A stretch of 64,000 nucleotides of DNA from Pontibaca methylaminivorans (GTDB taxonomy: Bacteria; Pseudomonadota; Alphaproteobacteria; Rhodobacterales; Rhodobacteraceae), in NCBI RefSeq assembly GCF_900156525.1, contig NZ_FTPS01000001.1:620001-684000 (forward strand). The letters run 5' to 3'. A model generated the notes under the pieces. The model was given only the letters and a program-made list of their open reading frames with translations. It was not told where the DNA came from and did no database searches. A program made the position numbers and the translations under genes. This document shows, in pieces, positions 1 to 8,791 of this stretch (position 1 is the first letter of the stretch; each line of letters begins with the position of its first letter).

Positions 1-1
1 G

Positions 2-253
2 TGGTTCGCGCTGCTCGTGATCGACTTCTTCGTGCTGATGTGGCTTGGCGCCATGCCCGCCGAGGAACCCTATGCCAGCTTTGCGCTGATCGCTTCGGCC
101 TACTGGTTCTTCTACTTCCTGGTGGTCCTGCCGGTCCTCGGCCTGATCGAGACCCCGGCAGCCCCGCCGGCCACGATCGAAGAGGACTTCCGCAGGCACT
201 ATCCGGGTGACGAGGCTGGCCGCACCAGCCCCGAATCCACCCCGGCCGAATGA
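2..253 (+). CDS. petB: Cytochrome b of the bc1 complex, C-terminal fragment
   Basis: Last 83 residues of cytochrome b, the di-haem membrane subunit of ubiquinol:cytochrome c oxidoreductase (complex III). The frame is open from the left edge, so the start is outside the window. Two hydrophobic helices are visible (fragment residues 1-17 and about 26-46, the second with the run [18 protein letters not shown]), then a short charged tail, as at the end of bacterial cytochrome b. petC begins 17 bases after the stop, the usual petABC/fbcFBC order, so the two are almost certainly one transcript. Identification rests on the helix pattern plus the petC neighbour; the haem ligands lie outside the fragment. 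Confidence 0.88.
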   Translation, partial: WFALLVIDFFVLMWLGAMPAEEPYASFALIASAYWFFYFLVVLPVLGLIETPAAPPATIEEDFRRHYPGDEAGRTSPESTPAE

Positions 254-270
254 AACAAGGAGCGCACGCA

Positions 271-1059
271 ATGTTGAGGAAAACCGCAATCGCTGCCGTT
301 CTGGCCGCTGCGCTCGTCCCGGCCGCGCCGCTGCTGGCGGCGGACGAGAACCACGTCACGGATTTCTCCTTTTCCTTCGAGGGTCCGTTCGGCAAATACG
401 ACCAGCACCAGCTGCAGCGCGGCCTGCAGATCTATACCGAGGTCTGCGCGGCCTGCCACGGGCTGCGCTACGTGCCGCTGCGCACGCTCGCCGATCCGGG
501 CGGCCCGGCCATCAGCGAGGACGCGATGCGTGCCTATGCGGCCGAAATCGACGTCTATGATCCCGAGGAAGACGACTACCGTCCCGGCACTCCGCCGGAT
601 CACTTCCCCACCAGCAACGACGAGAACGCGCCCGATCTCAGCATGATGGCCAAGGCGCGCGCCGGGTTCAGCGGCCCCTACGGGCTGGGGCTGAACCAGC
701 TGTTCAAGGGGATCGGCGGCGCGGAATACATCGCCTCGATCCTCACCGGCTATACCGGCGAGGACAAGGAAGAGGCCGGCGCCATCCTTTACGAGAACAC
801 CGCCTTCCCCGGCGGCTGGATCGGCATGGCACCGCCGCTGTTCGACGAACAGGTGGATTTCGCCGACGAGCATCCCAACGACCTGACCTCCATGGCGCAG
901 GATGTCTCGGCCTTCCTGATGTGGACCGCCGAGCCGAAGATGATGGCGCGCAAGCAGGCCGGATTTACCGGCGTCCTGTTCCTCGCCATCCTGACGGTGT
1001 TGCTGTTCCTGACCAACAAGCGCCTCTGGACGCCGGTCAAGCACCGCAAGGACATCTGA
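271..1059 (+). CDS. petC: Cytochrome c1 of the bc1 complex
   Basis: 262-residue cytochrome c1, which passes electrons from the Rieske centre to soluble or membrane cytochrome c on the periplasmic side. A signal peptide covers about residues 1-24 ([15 protein letters not shown]... cut after LLAA). The covalent haem site is C59-A-A-C62-H63, and a downstream GGWIGMAPP segment carries the probable methionine haem ligand. A single C-terminal membrane anchor (about residues 230-252) is followed by basic residues, giving the expected N-out, C-in topology. The start at 271 is chosen because an AAGGAG ribosome site lies about 8 bases upstream; an in-frame ATG at 250 overlaps the petB stop and has none. 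A strong terminator follows. Confidence 0.96.
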   Translation: MLRKTAIAAVLAAALVPAAPLLAADENHVTDFSFSFEGPFGKYDQHQLQRGLQIYTEVCAACHGLRYVPLRTLADPGGPAISEDAMRAYAAEIDVYDPEEDDYRPGTPPDHFPTSNDENAPDLSMMAKARAGFSGPYGLGLNQLFKGIGGAEYIASILTGYTGEDKEEAGAILYENTAFPGGWIGMAPPLFDEQVDFADEHPNDLTSMAQDVSAFLMWTAEPKMMARKQAGFTGVLFLAILTVLLFLTNKRLWTPVKHRKDI

Positions 1060-1078
1060 GCATCGCTCTTGAAACCCG

Positions 1079-1112
1079 GCCCCCGCAGCGCAAGACTGCG
1101 GGGGCTTTTTCT
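1079..1112 (+). terminator. Rho-independent terminator of the pet operon
   Basis: Perfect 10-bp inverted repeat, arms 1079-1088 (GCCCCCGCAG) and 1096-1105 (CTGCGGGGGC), 7-base loop, followed directly by a T-rich run (TTTTTCTTTT). It starts 20 bases after the petC stop codon and should end the petBC transcript. Confidence 0.9.
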
Positions 1113-1174
1113 TTTCTTCCCGCCCGTCAGGAGACACCCGCCATGGCCGCTCCGAACGCTGCGACATTTCCCCG

Positions 1175-2089
1175 ATGACCCCGGCCCGCCCCCCGGGATC
1201 CCCCCGGCCGCAGGGCCGGATCCGCACCGGCTGGTCCATCGTGATGCGCGTCCAGCGCAGCTTTGCCGAGGACCAGATCACGCTGATCGCGGCCGGCATC
1301 GCCTTTTACGCCCTGCTTGCCCTGTTTCCGGCCATCACCGCGCTGGTGGCGCTGGCGGGGCTGGTGCTCGACCCGGTGGCGGTGGTCGGGCAGATGGAGA
1401 CGCTGAGCGATTTCCTGCCCGAGGAAGTCACCGAGATCGTGATCGGCCAGGCGACGGATGTGGCGGGGCACCAGGGCAAGGGGCTTGGCATCGCGGCGAT
1501 CATCGGGCTGGGGATCGCGCTCTATTCGGCCTCGAAAGGGGTCGGCAGCCTGATCCAGGGGCTGAACGTCGCCTATGAGGTCACCGAGACGCGCGGTTTC
1601 ATCTGGCGCAAGACGCTTTCGATCCTGCTGACGCTGGTGCTGATTCTCGGCTTCATCATCGGCATCGGCATGTCGCTCGCGCTGCCGGCGGCGCTTGCGG
1701 TGCTGCCCTTCGACCTGCGCGCGAAATATGTCGCCGCCGGAAGCGGAGCGCTGGTGATGCTGGTCTTTGCCCTGCTGTCGCTGGCGCTGATCTATCGGTT
1801 CGGCCCCTCCCGCCGGACCCCGCGCGAAAGCGTGATCTCGGTCGGTGCGCTGATTGCCTGCCTGATCTGGTTCGTCGCCTCCGCGGGCTTTGGAATCTAT
1901 GTGTCGAATTTCGCATCCTATAACGAAAGCTTCGGCTCGCTCGGCGGGATCGTCATCCTTCTGCTCTGGCTCTGGCTTTCGGCCACGGCGGTGCTTCTGG
2001 GGGCCGAGGTGAACGCGGCGCTGGCCGGTCATCGCCGCGAGCGCGACGAGGACACATCGCCCCCGGCAAAGCGGGCGCCCGGAACATGA
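1175..2089 (+). CDS. YihY/virulence factor BrkB family membrane protein
   Basis: 304-residue inner-membrane protein of the YihY (UPF0761, 'BrkB-like') family, whose biochemical role is unsettled. After about 28 basic/proline-rich residues there are roughly six hydrophobic segments, the first being ITLIAAGIAFYALLALFPAI, the family's signature helix. The GGIVILLLWLWLSATAVLLGAE segment near the C terminus is also typical, followed by a charged cytoplasmic tail. The ATG at 1175 has little upstream ribosome-site signal; GTG at 1241 just before the first helix is an alternative. It lies 60-100 bases past the pet terminator and probably has its own promoter. It converges with the EamA gene, with only 15 bases between the stops and no obvious terminator. 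Confidence 0.85.
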   Translation: MTPARPPGSPRPQGRIRTGWSIVMRVQRSFAEDQITLIAAGIAFYALLALFPAITALVALAGLVLDPVAVVGQMETLSDFLPEEVTEIVIGQATDVAGHQGKGLGIAAIIGLGIALYSASKGVGSLIQGLNVAYEVTETRGFIWRKTLSILLTLVLILGFIIGIGMSLALPAALAVLPFDLRAKYVAAGSGALVMLVFALLSLALIYRFGPSRRTPRESVISVGALIACLIWFVASAGFGIYVSNFASYNESFGSLGGIVILLLWLWLSATAVLLGAEVNAALAGHRRERDEDTSPPAKRAPGT

Positions 2090-2104
2090 GCGGCCGCCGC
2101 CGGT

Positions 2105-3010
2105 TCAGTCCGCCCCGCGATGCTCGCGGTAAAAGACGTAGAGTCCCGCGCCAAGGATGATCGCCACCCCGAGCCAGGTCAGCGCATCGGGGAAATCGCC
2201 GAACACCACATAGCCGAAGAAGGTCGCGCCGATGATCTCGAGATACTGGAACGGCGCGAGGATGCCGGCCTCGACCCGGCGGAACGCCTCGGCGATCATG
2301 ACGAAACAGATGGCGGCGGTCGCCCCGGCCCCGGCAATCGCGCCCCATGTCCAGAGCGGAACCGCGGCAGAGACCGCGATGATCGAGGACGGCCCCTGCC
2401 AGACCATGAGGCCGATAATGGTGCCGACCGCCGCATAGGCCGTCGCCCCGCACTGGATGGTCAGCCCCGAGCGCCGCTTGCTCGCGTGGCGCAGCACGAT
2501 CATGTTGAGCGAGAACGTGACCGCCGCCCCCAGCGGAAAGACCGCCGCGATGCCGAAGGTGGCGAGCCCCGGTCGAATCACGATCACCGCCCCGAGCAGC
2601 CCCACGGCCACCGCGATCAGGCGCGGCAGCCCGATGCGTTCGCCGAGGAACGGCACCGCGAGCAGCGTCAGCACCAGCGGTTCGACAAAGAAGATCGCGA
2701 TCGCGGTGGCGATCGGCATGCGCTCGAACGCTCCGAGGAACGCGGCGAGCGTCAGCATGAGCAAGAGCCCCGAAAGCGCCACGATGGGCGAAAACATGGG
2801 CCCGTGAAGGCGCCGGCGCAGCAGGAAGGCGAGCGGGACCATCATCACTCCCTGCGCCAGAAGCCGCCACATGGTCGCGTGAACCGGGGACATCACCGTG
2901 GTCAGCGCCTTGGCAAAGGTGTCGCCAAGCGGCAGCAACAGGGCGGCGCCCGCCATGATCGCCATGCCGATCACGGTGTCATGCTGCCCCGCCCCACCCG
3001 GACCCGCCAT
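2105..3010 (-). CDS. EamA/DMT-family transporter
   Basis: About 301 residues with ten hydrophobic segments arranged as two EamA repeats, the fold of the drug/metabolite transporter superfamily. Each repeat ends with a family-like FFVEPLVLTLLAVPFLGERI or FQYLEIIGATFFGYVVFGD segment. Substrate cannot be told from sequence; family members export amino acids, purines or metabolites. I start at ATG 3010 (MAGPGG..., helix 1 begins about 15 residues later) because the 41 residues added by the longer frame to 3133 are proline/arginine-rich and unlike the family. A GGGG-rich stretch precedes 3010. It stands alone downstream of uvrA on the same strand, 165 bases away. Confidence 0.85.
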   Translation of the reverse strand: MAGPGGAGQHDTVIGMAIMAGAALLLPLGDTFAKALTTVMSPVHATMWRLLAQGVMMVPLAFLLRRRLHGPMFSPIVALSGLLLMLTLAAFLGAFERMPIATAIAIFFVEPLVLTLLAVPFLGERIGLPRLIAVAVGLLGAVIVIRPGLATFGIAAVFPLGAAVTFSLNMIVLRHASKRRSGLTIQCGATAYAAVGTIIGLMVWQGPSSIIAVSAAVPLWTWGAIAGAGATAAICFVMIAEAFRRVEAGILAPFQYLEIIGATFFGYVVFGDFPDALTWLGVAIILGAGLYVFYREHRGAD

Positions 3011-3175
3011 CTGCCCCGCCCCCCTTCGCGTTCCCGTCGTCCGAAAGCGCCGGTCGGGCGGGGACGCGTCCCCTCCCGCTCCGGTCGCTTTCGGCAGAAA
3101 TGGAAGCGGCGCTCCCGCCGCATCGGCCCACACTCAACGCAGAGCGGCCGGCACCTGTCAACCGCGGGCGGGGCG

Positions 3176-6052
3176 CTACTCCGCGGCGACGCGCGCGGCC
3201 TCGAGCATCGGTTTCAGGTAATGCCCGGTGTGGCTGCGGGGTTCGGCGGCGATCCGTTCGGGCGTACCCACGGCGATGATCTCGCCCCCGCCGGCGCCGC
3301 CTTCGGGGCCGATGTCGATGATCCAGTCGGCGGTCTTGATCACGTCGAGATTGTGTTCGATCACCACCACGGTGTTGCCCTGTTCGACCAGTTCATGCAG
3401 CACCTCGAGCAGCTTCTTCACGTCCTCGAAATGCAGCCCCGTGGTCGGCTCGTCCAGGATATAAAGCGTGCGCCCCGTGGCCCGGCGCGACAGTTCCTTC
3501 GCCAACTTGACCCGCTGCGCCTCGCCGCCCGACAATGTGGTCGCCTGCTGCCCGACCTTGATATAGCCAAGCCCGACATGGGCCAGCGCATCCATCCGGT
3601 CGCGGATCACCGGCACCGCCTTGAAGAACTCCTGCGCCTCTTCCACCGTCATGTCGAGAACATCGGCGATGTTCTTGCCCTTGAAGCGGATTTCCAGCGT
3701 CTCGCGGTTGTAACGCGCGCCCTTGCAGGTCTCGCAGGTGACATAGACATCGGGCAGGAAGTGCATCTCGATCTTGATCACTCCGTCGCCCTGACAGGCC
3801 TCGCAGCGCCCGCCCTTGACGTTGAAGCTGAACCGGCCCGGCTTGTAGCCGCGCGCCTGCGCCTCGGGGAGGCCGGCGAACCATTCGCGGATCGGGGTGA
3901 AGGCCCCGGTATAGGTCGCGGGGTTCGAACGCGGCGTGCGTCCGATCGGGCGCTGGTCGATGTCGATCACCTTGTCGAGATGTTCGAGCCCCCGGATCGT
4001 CTCGCAGGGGGCCGGGGTCTGGCGCGCGTCGTTCAGGCGCTGGCTCGCGGTCTTGAACAGGGTCTCGATCACCAGCGTCGATTTCCCCCCGCCCGAAACG
4101 CCGGTCACGCAGATGAACTGCCCGAGCGGAAACTCGGCCGTGACGGTCCTGAGGTTGTTGCCGCTTGCGCCCACCACGGTGACCGCCTTGCCCTTCCCCT
4201 TGCCCTTGCGGCGCACCGTGGGCACGGGGATTTCCCGCGTGCCGGCCAGATACTGGCCGGTGATGCTGTCCGGGTTCGCGGCGATCTCCGCCGGGGTGCC
4301 GTGGGCCACCACATGGCCGCCATGCACCCCCGCGCCGGGTCCGATGTCAAAGACGTAATCGGCCGAGCGGATCGCTTCTTCGTCATGTTCGACCACGATC
4401 ACCGTATTGCCCTGGTCGCGCAGGTTCATGAGCGTGGTCAGCAGCCGGTCGTTGTCGCGCTGGTGCAGCCCGATGCTCGGCTCGTCGAGCACGTAAAGCA
4501 CCCCGGTCAGCCCCGATCCGATCTGGCTGGCCAGGCGGATCCGCTGGCTTTCACCGCCCGAGAGCGTGCCGCTCGACCGCGAGAGGGTCAGATAATCCAG
4601 CCCGACATTGTTGAGAAACCCAAGACGCTCGCGGATTTCCTTGAGGATCGGGCGGGCGATCTCGTTCTTCTGGGCGCCGAGCTGTCCGGGCACACCGTCG
4701 CACCAGTCGAAGGCGTCCTGGATCGACATCTCGACCACCTGCCCGACATGCAGCCCGCCGATCCTGACCGCGAGCGCCTCGGGGCGCAGGCGGTATCCGT
4801 CGCAGGTGCCGCAGGGGCGGCTGTTCTGGAACTGCTCGAACTCCTCGCGCACCCAGGCGCTGTCGGTCTCGCGCCAGCGCCGCTCCATGTTGGGGATCAC
4901 CCCCTCGAAGCTGCGCGAGATCTGATAGACGCGCCCGCCCTCGTCGAAGCGGAACAGGATTTCCTCGTCGCCCGAACCATGCAGGAACACCTGCTGCACA
5001 TGGGCGGGAAGATCCTTCCACGGCGTGCGCGGGTCGAATTCGTAATGACGGGCGATGGATTCGATGGTCTGGCGGAAATAGGGCGACTTGCCCTTGCGCC
5101 ATGGCGCGATGGCCCCGTCCAGCAGGCGCAGGGCGCTGTCGGGCACGATCAGGCGTTCGTCGAAGAACCGCTCGACCCCGAGCCCGTCGCAATCAGGGCA
5201 GGCCCCGAGCGGCGCGTTGAAGGAAAACAGCCGCGGCTCGATCTCGGGGATGGTGAACCCGCTCACGGGGCAGGCGAAGTTTTCCGAGAACGTGATGCGC
5301 TCGGCTTCGCCCTCGTCCTCGTCCTCGCGCGGGGCGGTCTCCAGCACCGCGATCCCGCCCGCAAGGTCGAGCGCGGTGCGGAAACTGTCGGCAAGGCGTG
5401 TCTCCATCCCCTCGCGCACGACGATGCGGTCCACCACCACGTCGATGTCATGGCGGTATTTCTTGTCGAGCGCGGGCGGCTCGTCCAGTTCGTGGAACTC
5501 TCCGTCCACCTTGACGCGCTGGAACCCCTGCTTGCGCAGTTCCAGCATCTCCTTGCGGTATTCGCCCTTGCGGTCGCGCACGATCGGCGCGAGCAGATAG
5601 GCGCGGGTGCCCTCGGGCAGCGCGACCACCCGGTCCACCATGTCCTGCACCTGCTGCGCCTCGATCGGCAGCCCGGTCGCCGGCGAATAGGGCGTGCCGG
5701 CGCGGGCGAACAGCAGCCGCAGATAATCGTAGATCTCGGTCACCGTGCCGACGGTCGAGCGCGGGTTCTTGCTGGTCGTCTTCTGCTCGATCGAAATCGC
5801 CGGTGACAGCCCGCTGATGTGATCCACATCCGGCTTTTCCATCATGTCGAGGAATTGCCGCGCATAGGCCGAAAGGCTTTCGACATAGCGCCGCTGCCCT
5901 TCGGCATAGATGGTGTCGAAGGCAAGGCTCGACTTCCCCGATCCCGACAGGCCGGTGATCACCACCAGCCGGTTGCGCGGAATATCGACGTCGATGTCCT
6001 TGAGGTTGTGTTCGCGCGCGCCGCGCACCTCGATGTTCTTCAACTCGGACAT
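3176..6052 (-). CDS. uvrA: Excinuclease ABC subunit UvrA
   Basis: 958-residue damage-recognition ATPase of nucleotide excision repair; a UvrA dimer scans DNA and loads UvrB. The first Walker A is GLSGSGKS at residues 34-41, the second GVSGGGKST in the C-terminal half. ABC signatures TLSGGE occur in both halves. The C-terminal zinc module CEACQGDG...CETCKG and the N-terminal CPDCDGLG cysteines are intact. The start MSELKNIEV at 6052 is preceded by a GGGGGT ribosome site; the longer frame to 6106 adds 18 non-family residues. A GTTC-N7-GTTC LexA box at 6115-6129 on this strand indicates SOS control, as known for uvrA in Rhodobacter-group bacteria. DUF488 is divergent. Confidence 0.98.
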   Translation of the reverse strand: MSELKNIEVRGAREHNLKDIDVDIPRNRLVVITGLSGSGKSSLAFDTIYAEGQRRYVESLSAYARQFLDMMEKPDVDHISGLSPAISIEQKTTSKNPRSTVGTVTEIYDYLRLLFARAGTPYSPATGLPIEAQQVQDMVDRVVALPEGTRAYLLAPIVRDRKGEYRKEMLELRKQGFQRVKVDGEFHELDEPPALDKKYRHDIDVVVDRIVVREGMETRLADSFRTALDLAGGIAVLETAPREDEDEGEAERITFSENFACPVSGFTIPEIEPRLFSFNAPLGACPDCDGLGVERFFDERLIVPDSALRLLDGAIAPWRKGKSPYFRQTIESIARHYEFDPRTPWKDLPAHVQQVFLHGSGDEEILFRFDEGGRVYQISRSFEGVIPNMERRWRETDSAWVREEFEQFQNSRPCGTCDGYRLRPEALAVRIGGLHVGQVVEMSIQDAFDWCDGVPGQLGAQKNEIARPILKEIRERLGFLNNVGLDYLTLSRSSGTLSGGESQRIRLASQIGSGLTGVLYVLDEPSIGLHQRDNDRLLTTLMNLRDQGNTVIVVEHDEEAIRSADYVFDIGPGAGVHGGHVVAHGTPAEIAANPDSITGQYLAGTREIPVPTVRRKGKGKGKAVTVVGASGNNLRTVTAEFPLGQFICVTGVSGGGKSTLVIETLFKTASQRLNDARQTPAPCETIRGLEHLDKVIDIDQRPIGRTPRSNPATYTGAFTPIREWFAGLPEAQARGYKPGRFSFNVKGGRCEACQGDGVIKIEMHFLPDVYVTCETCKGARYNRETLEIRFKGKNIADVLDMTVEEAQEFFKAVPVIRDRMDALAHVGLGYIKVGQQATTLSGGEAQRVKLAKELSRRATGRTLYILDEPTTGLHFEDVKKLLEVLHELVEQGNTVVVIEHNLDVIKTADWIIDIGPEGGAGGGEIIAVGTPERIAAEPRSHTGHYLKPMLEAARVAAE

Positions 6053-6114
6053 GACACCCCCAAGGATACAGGGTTGAGGAATATCCCCTGTCTGGTGAGT
6101 CGCCAAGCCGCAGC

Positions 6115-6129
6115 GAACGCAACCGGAAC
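6115..6129 (-). promoter_or_regulatory. Alphaproteobacterial LexA (SOS) box
   Basis: On the minus strand the sequence reads GTTCCGGTTGCGTTC, an exact match to GTTC-N7-GTTC, the direct-repeat operator of alphaproteobacterial LexA. It lies 63 bases before the uvrA start. A weak promoter reading towards uvrA (TTGGCG, 17 bases, TATTCC) sits between box and gene. It is also 60 bases from the divergent DUF488 start. Confidence 0.75.
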
Positions 6130-6136
6130 ATCGGCT

Positions 6137-6164
6137 TTGCCGGGGCGCGCGGACGGACTAGATT
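6137..6164 (+). promoter_or_regulatory. Possible sigma-70 promoter for the DUF488 gene
   Basis: TTGCCG (6137-6142) and TAGATT (6159-6164) separated by 16 bases; each hexamer matches four of six consensus positions. A start of transcription near 6171 would leave a short leader containing AGGAGG (6176-6181). Weak call from matching alone. Confidence 0.35.
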
Positions 6165-6189
6165 TCATCCAGAACAGGAGGACGTGGAG

Positions 6190-6543
6190 ATGGATATAAG
6201 AACAAGGCGCGCCTATGACGACCCCGGACGCGACGATGGCTATCGTATTCTGATCGACCGGCTCTGGCCGCGGGGCGTGGCCAAGGCGGATCTGGCGCTG
6301 GACGAATGGGACAAGGAACTGGCCCCGAGCGATGATTTGCGCAAGTGGTTCGGCCACGACCCCGAGAAATGGGACGAATTCCGCAAACGCTATCGCAAGG
6401 AACTGGACGACCGGCAGGAGGCGGTCGCTGCGCTGGTCAAGCGCGCCGCAAAGGGGCGCGTCACGCTGGTGTTCGGCGCAAGGGACGAAAAGCACAGCAA
6501 TGCCGAAGTCCTGCGCGACTACCTGACGGAAAAGGCCGGCTGA
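6190..6543 (+). CDS. DUF488 family protein
   Basis: 117-residue soluble protein of the DUF488 family (unknown biochemical role). The hallmark motifs are present: DGYRILIDRLWPRGV near the N terminus, W-x-K-E-L-A-P-S with LRKWFGHDPEKW in the middle, and the C-terminal LVFGARDEKHSNAEVL. Length is normal for the family. ATG 6190 is preferred over GTG 6184 because AGGAGG at 6176-6181 is 8 bases before the ATG but only 2 before the GTG. The gene is divergent from uvrA and shares its upstream region, which contains the LexA box, so SOS co-regulation is possible but unproven. Confidence 0.9.
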   Translation: MDIRTRRAYDDPGRDDGYRILIDRLWPRGVAKADLALDEWDKELAPSDDLRKWFGHDPEKWDEFRKRYRKELDDRQEAVAALVKRAAKGRVTLVFGARDEKHSNAEVLRDYLTEKAG

Positions 6544-6585
6544 ACCCGCGCAGGCCGCCCGCGCACCGGGGTTCCTTCGGTGCGG

Positions 6586-7980
6586 TCACATGTGGATCAC
6601 GCGCCCATAGGCATCGAGCACCGCTTCGTGCATCATTTCAGACAGGGTGGGATGCGGGAACACGGTCTGGATCAGTTCCGCCTCGGTGGTTTCGAGCGTG
6701 CGGCCGATGACATAGCCCTGAATGAGTTCGGTCACCTCGGCGCCGACCATATGCGCGCCAAGCAGTTCGCCCGTCCCGGCATCGAACACGGTCTTTATCA
6801 GCCCCTCGGCCTCGCCGAGCGCAATCGCCTTGCCGTTGCCGATGAAGGGAAAGCGCCCGACCTTGATATCATGGCCGGCATCCTTCGCCTCGGCCTCGGT
6901 CATGCCGACCGATGCCACCTGCGGCTGGCAATAGGTGCAGCCGGCAATGCTTTCGGGGCGCACCGGATGGGGGTCGCCGCCGGCGATCAGTTCCGCCACC
7001 ATGACGCCCTCGTGGCTGGCCTTGTGCGCCAGCCAGGGCGCGCCCGCGACATCACCGATGGCATAAAGCCCCTCGACCCCGGTGCGGCAGTATTCGTCCA
7101 CCACCACATGGCTGCGGTCGACCGTCACGCCCAGCGCCTCGAGCCCCAGGTTCTCGACATTGCCGGTGATGCCGACCGCCGAAATCACCGTGTCGAATTC
7201 ATGCGCCTCGGTCTTGCCGCCCGACTCGATATGCGCGGTGACGCCCTTCGCCTTGCGGTCGAGCTTTTTCACCGTCGCCTTTTCCATGATGGTCATGCCC
7301 TGCTTCACGAACTGCTTTTTCGCGAAACCGCTGATTTCGGCATCCTCGGCGGGAAGGATCCGCTCCATCACCTCGACCACCGTGGTTTCAGCGCCAAGAG
7401 TGTTGTAGAAGCTTGCGAATTCGATGCCGATCGCGCCCGAGCCAATGACCAGCAGCCGTTCCGGCGTATGCGGAGGCTGCAGCGCATGGCGATAGGACCA
7501 GACCCGCTTGCCATCGGCCTCCAGCCCCGGCAGTTCGCGCGCGCGCGCTCCGGTGGCGAGGACGATGTTCTTCGCGCTCAGTTCTTCCTGACCCTTGTCG
7601 CTCGTGACCGTGACGCGCCCGCGTGCCGGGATCGCCGCCTCGCCCATAAAGACGGTGATCTTGTTCTTTTTCATCAGGTGCTTGACCCCGGCGGTCAACT
7701 GGCCGGCCACCTTGCGCGACCGCTTCACCACCGCCGGCAGGTCGAAGCCGACCCCCTCCGCCTTGAGCCCGAATTCGCCCGCGCGCCGCATCAGGTGCAG
7801 CACCTCGGCGCTGCGCAACAGTGCCTTGGTCGGGATGCAGCCCCAGTTCAGGCAGATGCCGCCCAGGTTCTCGCGCTCGACGATGGCGACGCCCAGGCCA
7901 AGCTGCGCCGCGCGGATCGCGGCGACATAGCCCCCCGGCCCCGCTCCGATCACGACGACATCAAACGCCTTGTCCGCCAT
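6586..7980 (-). CDS. lpdA: Dihydrolipoyl dehydrogenase (E3)
   Basis: 464-residue flavoprotein that reoxidises dihydrolipoamide in 2-oxoacid dehydrogenase or glycine-cleavage complexes, using NAD+. FAD site GAGPGGYVAA at residues 12-21; redox-active disulphide C43-L-N-W-G-C48; NAD-binding GSGAIGIEFASFY; C-terminal HPTLSEMMHEA with the catalytic His-Glu region. Family-normal length. No E1 or E2 genes are adjacent, so which complex it serves cannot be read from context. The DUF924 gene lies 93 bases upstream on the same strand. Confidence 0.96.
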   Translation of the reverse strand: MADKAFDVVVIGAGPGGYVAAIRAAQLGLGVAIVERENLGGICLNWGCIPTKALLRSAEVLHLMRRAGEFGLKAEGVGFDLPAVVKRSRKVAGQLTAGVKHLMKKNKITVFMGEAAIPARGRVTVTSDKGQEELSAKNIVLATGARARELPGLEADGKRVWSYRHALQPPHTPERLLVIGSGAIGIEFASFYNTLGAETTVVEVMERILPAEDAEISGFAKKQFVKQGMTIMEKATVKKLDRKAKGVTAHIESGGKTEAHEFDTVISAVGITGNVENLGLEALGVTVDRSHVVVDEYCRTGVEGLYAIGDVAGAPWLAHKASHEGVMVAELIAGGDPHPVRPESIAGCTYCQPQVASVGMTEAEAKDAGHDIKVGRFPFIGNGKAIALGEAEGLIKTVFDAGTGELLGAHMVGAEVTELIQGYVIGRTLETTEAELIQTVFPHPTLSEMMHEAVLDAYGRVIHM

Positions 7981-8073
7981 GGTTCACCTCATACCCGATC
8001 CGTCATCGCCCGCCGCCGGTTGCGGCGCCCCTGCCTCCTGCCGTCCGTCCGTCGCGGCGGCCACCGGCGGCGG

Positions 8074-8652
8074 TCATGCCGCCACGCCCATTTCCCGCAG
8101 CGTATGGGCATAGCCGCCCGCACCCAGATAATCGGCTTCGCTCCGCGCCATGCGCCGCCCGAGCGCGGCATTGCGATAGGGAAAGCGGCCGAAATCCCGG
8201 ATCACCTTGCGATGGGCGCGGGCGTGATGCAGCGTGATCGCGCCGGTTTCCGGCATCCGCATCAGGACGAGACGCACGCACCGTTCCTGATCGGCCAGGT
8301 TTTCCGAATGCATCAGCGGCAGATAGTAGAACTGGCGCGCAGGCTCCGGGATGCGGAGATCCCAGCCCCGGAAAATGCCGAGCTTGGCCGAGGCATGGGC
8401 AAACTTGTCGGTTGCAAAAGCGTCGCCCGATCCGCGGAACATGTTGCGGGGAAACTGGTCGGTGAGGATGAGATAGGCCAGCTTGCTGCGGGGGCAGACG
8501 CTCCAGTCCTTCAGCCCTCCCGCGCGGGCCTGCTCCCAGACGGGAAGGAAGCGGTCCCGGATGTCCTGGTCGAATGCCGGATCCTGGTCATACCAACGGC
8601 GCTCTCCGGCCTCTTCCAGCCAGAAAGTCAGGACATCTTCGGGACCAACCAT
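8074..8652 (-). CDS. DUF924 family protein
   Basis: 192 residues, full length for DUF924 (YcaR/TPR-like helical domain, unknown function). Recognised by VLTFWLEEAGERRWYDQDPAFD at the N terminus (split here only by family spacing), LILTDQFPRNMFRGSGDAFATD in the middle, and YLPLMHSENLADQERC followed by HHARAHRKVIRDFGRFPYRN. No signal peptide or membrane helix, so cytoplasmic. It precedes lpdA on the same strand with a 93-base gap; no functional link is known to me. Confidence 0.9.
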   Translation of the reverse strand: MVGPEDVLTFWLEEAGERRWYDQDPAFDQDIRDRFLPVWEQARAGGLKDWSVCPRSKLAYLILTDQFPRNMFRGSGDAFATDKFAHASAKLGIFRGWDLRIPEPARQFYYLPLMHSENLADQERCVRLVLMRMPETGAITLHHARAHRKVIRDFGRFPYRNAALGRRMARSEADYLGAGGYAHTLREMGVAA

Positions 8653-8791
8653 TGTTCAGCTCCTGGGGCCGGCGCCCACGGGGATCATCACCCATCTGAT
8701 CAGCGCCCCTGCGTGACCGCAACTGTGGAATGGAACGCCCACCGGATACAGACACGAATTGTAACACCGCCGAAACAAAGCGCAATCCCGT

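Noticed and set aside
2120-5806. 1,228-residue open frame opposite uvrA
   Set aside because: Antisense to a certain gene in very GC-rich DNA; composition (Arg/Asp/His/Gly-rich) is that of a shadow frame.
6563-6583. 6-bp hairpin between convergent DUF488 and lpdA
   Set aside because: Short stem, long loop, no T run; not a credible terminator.
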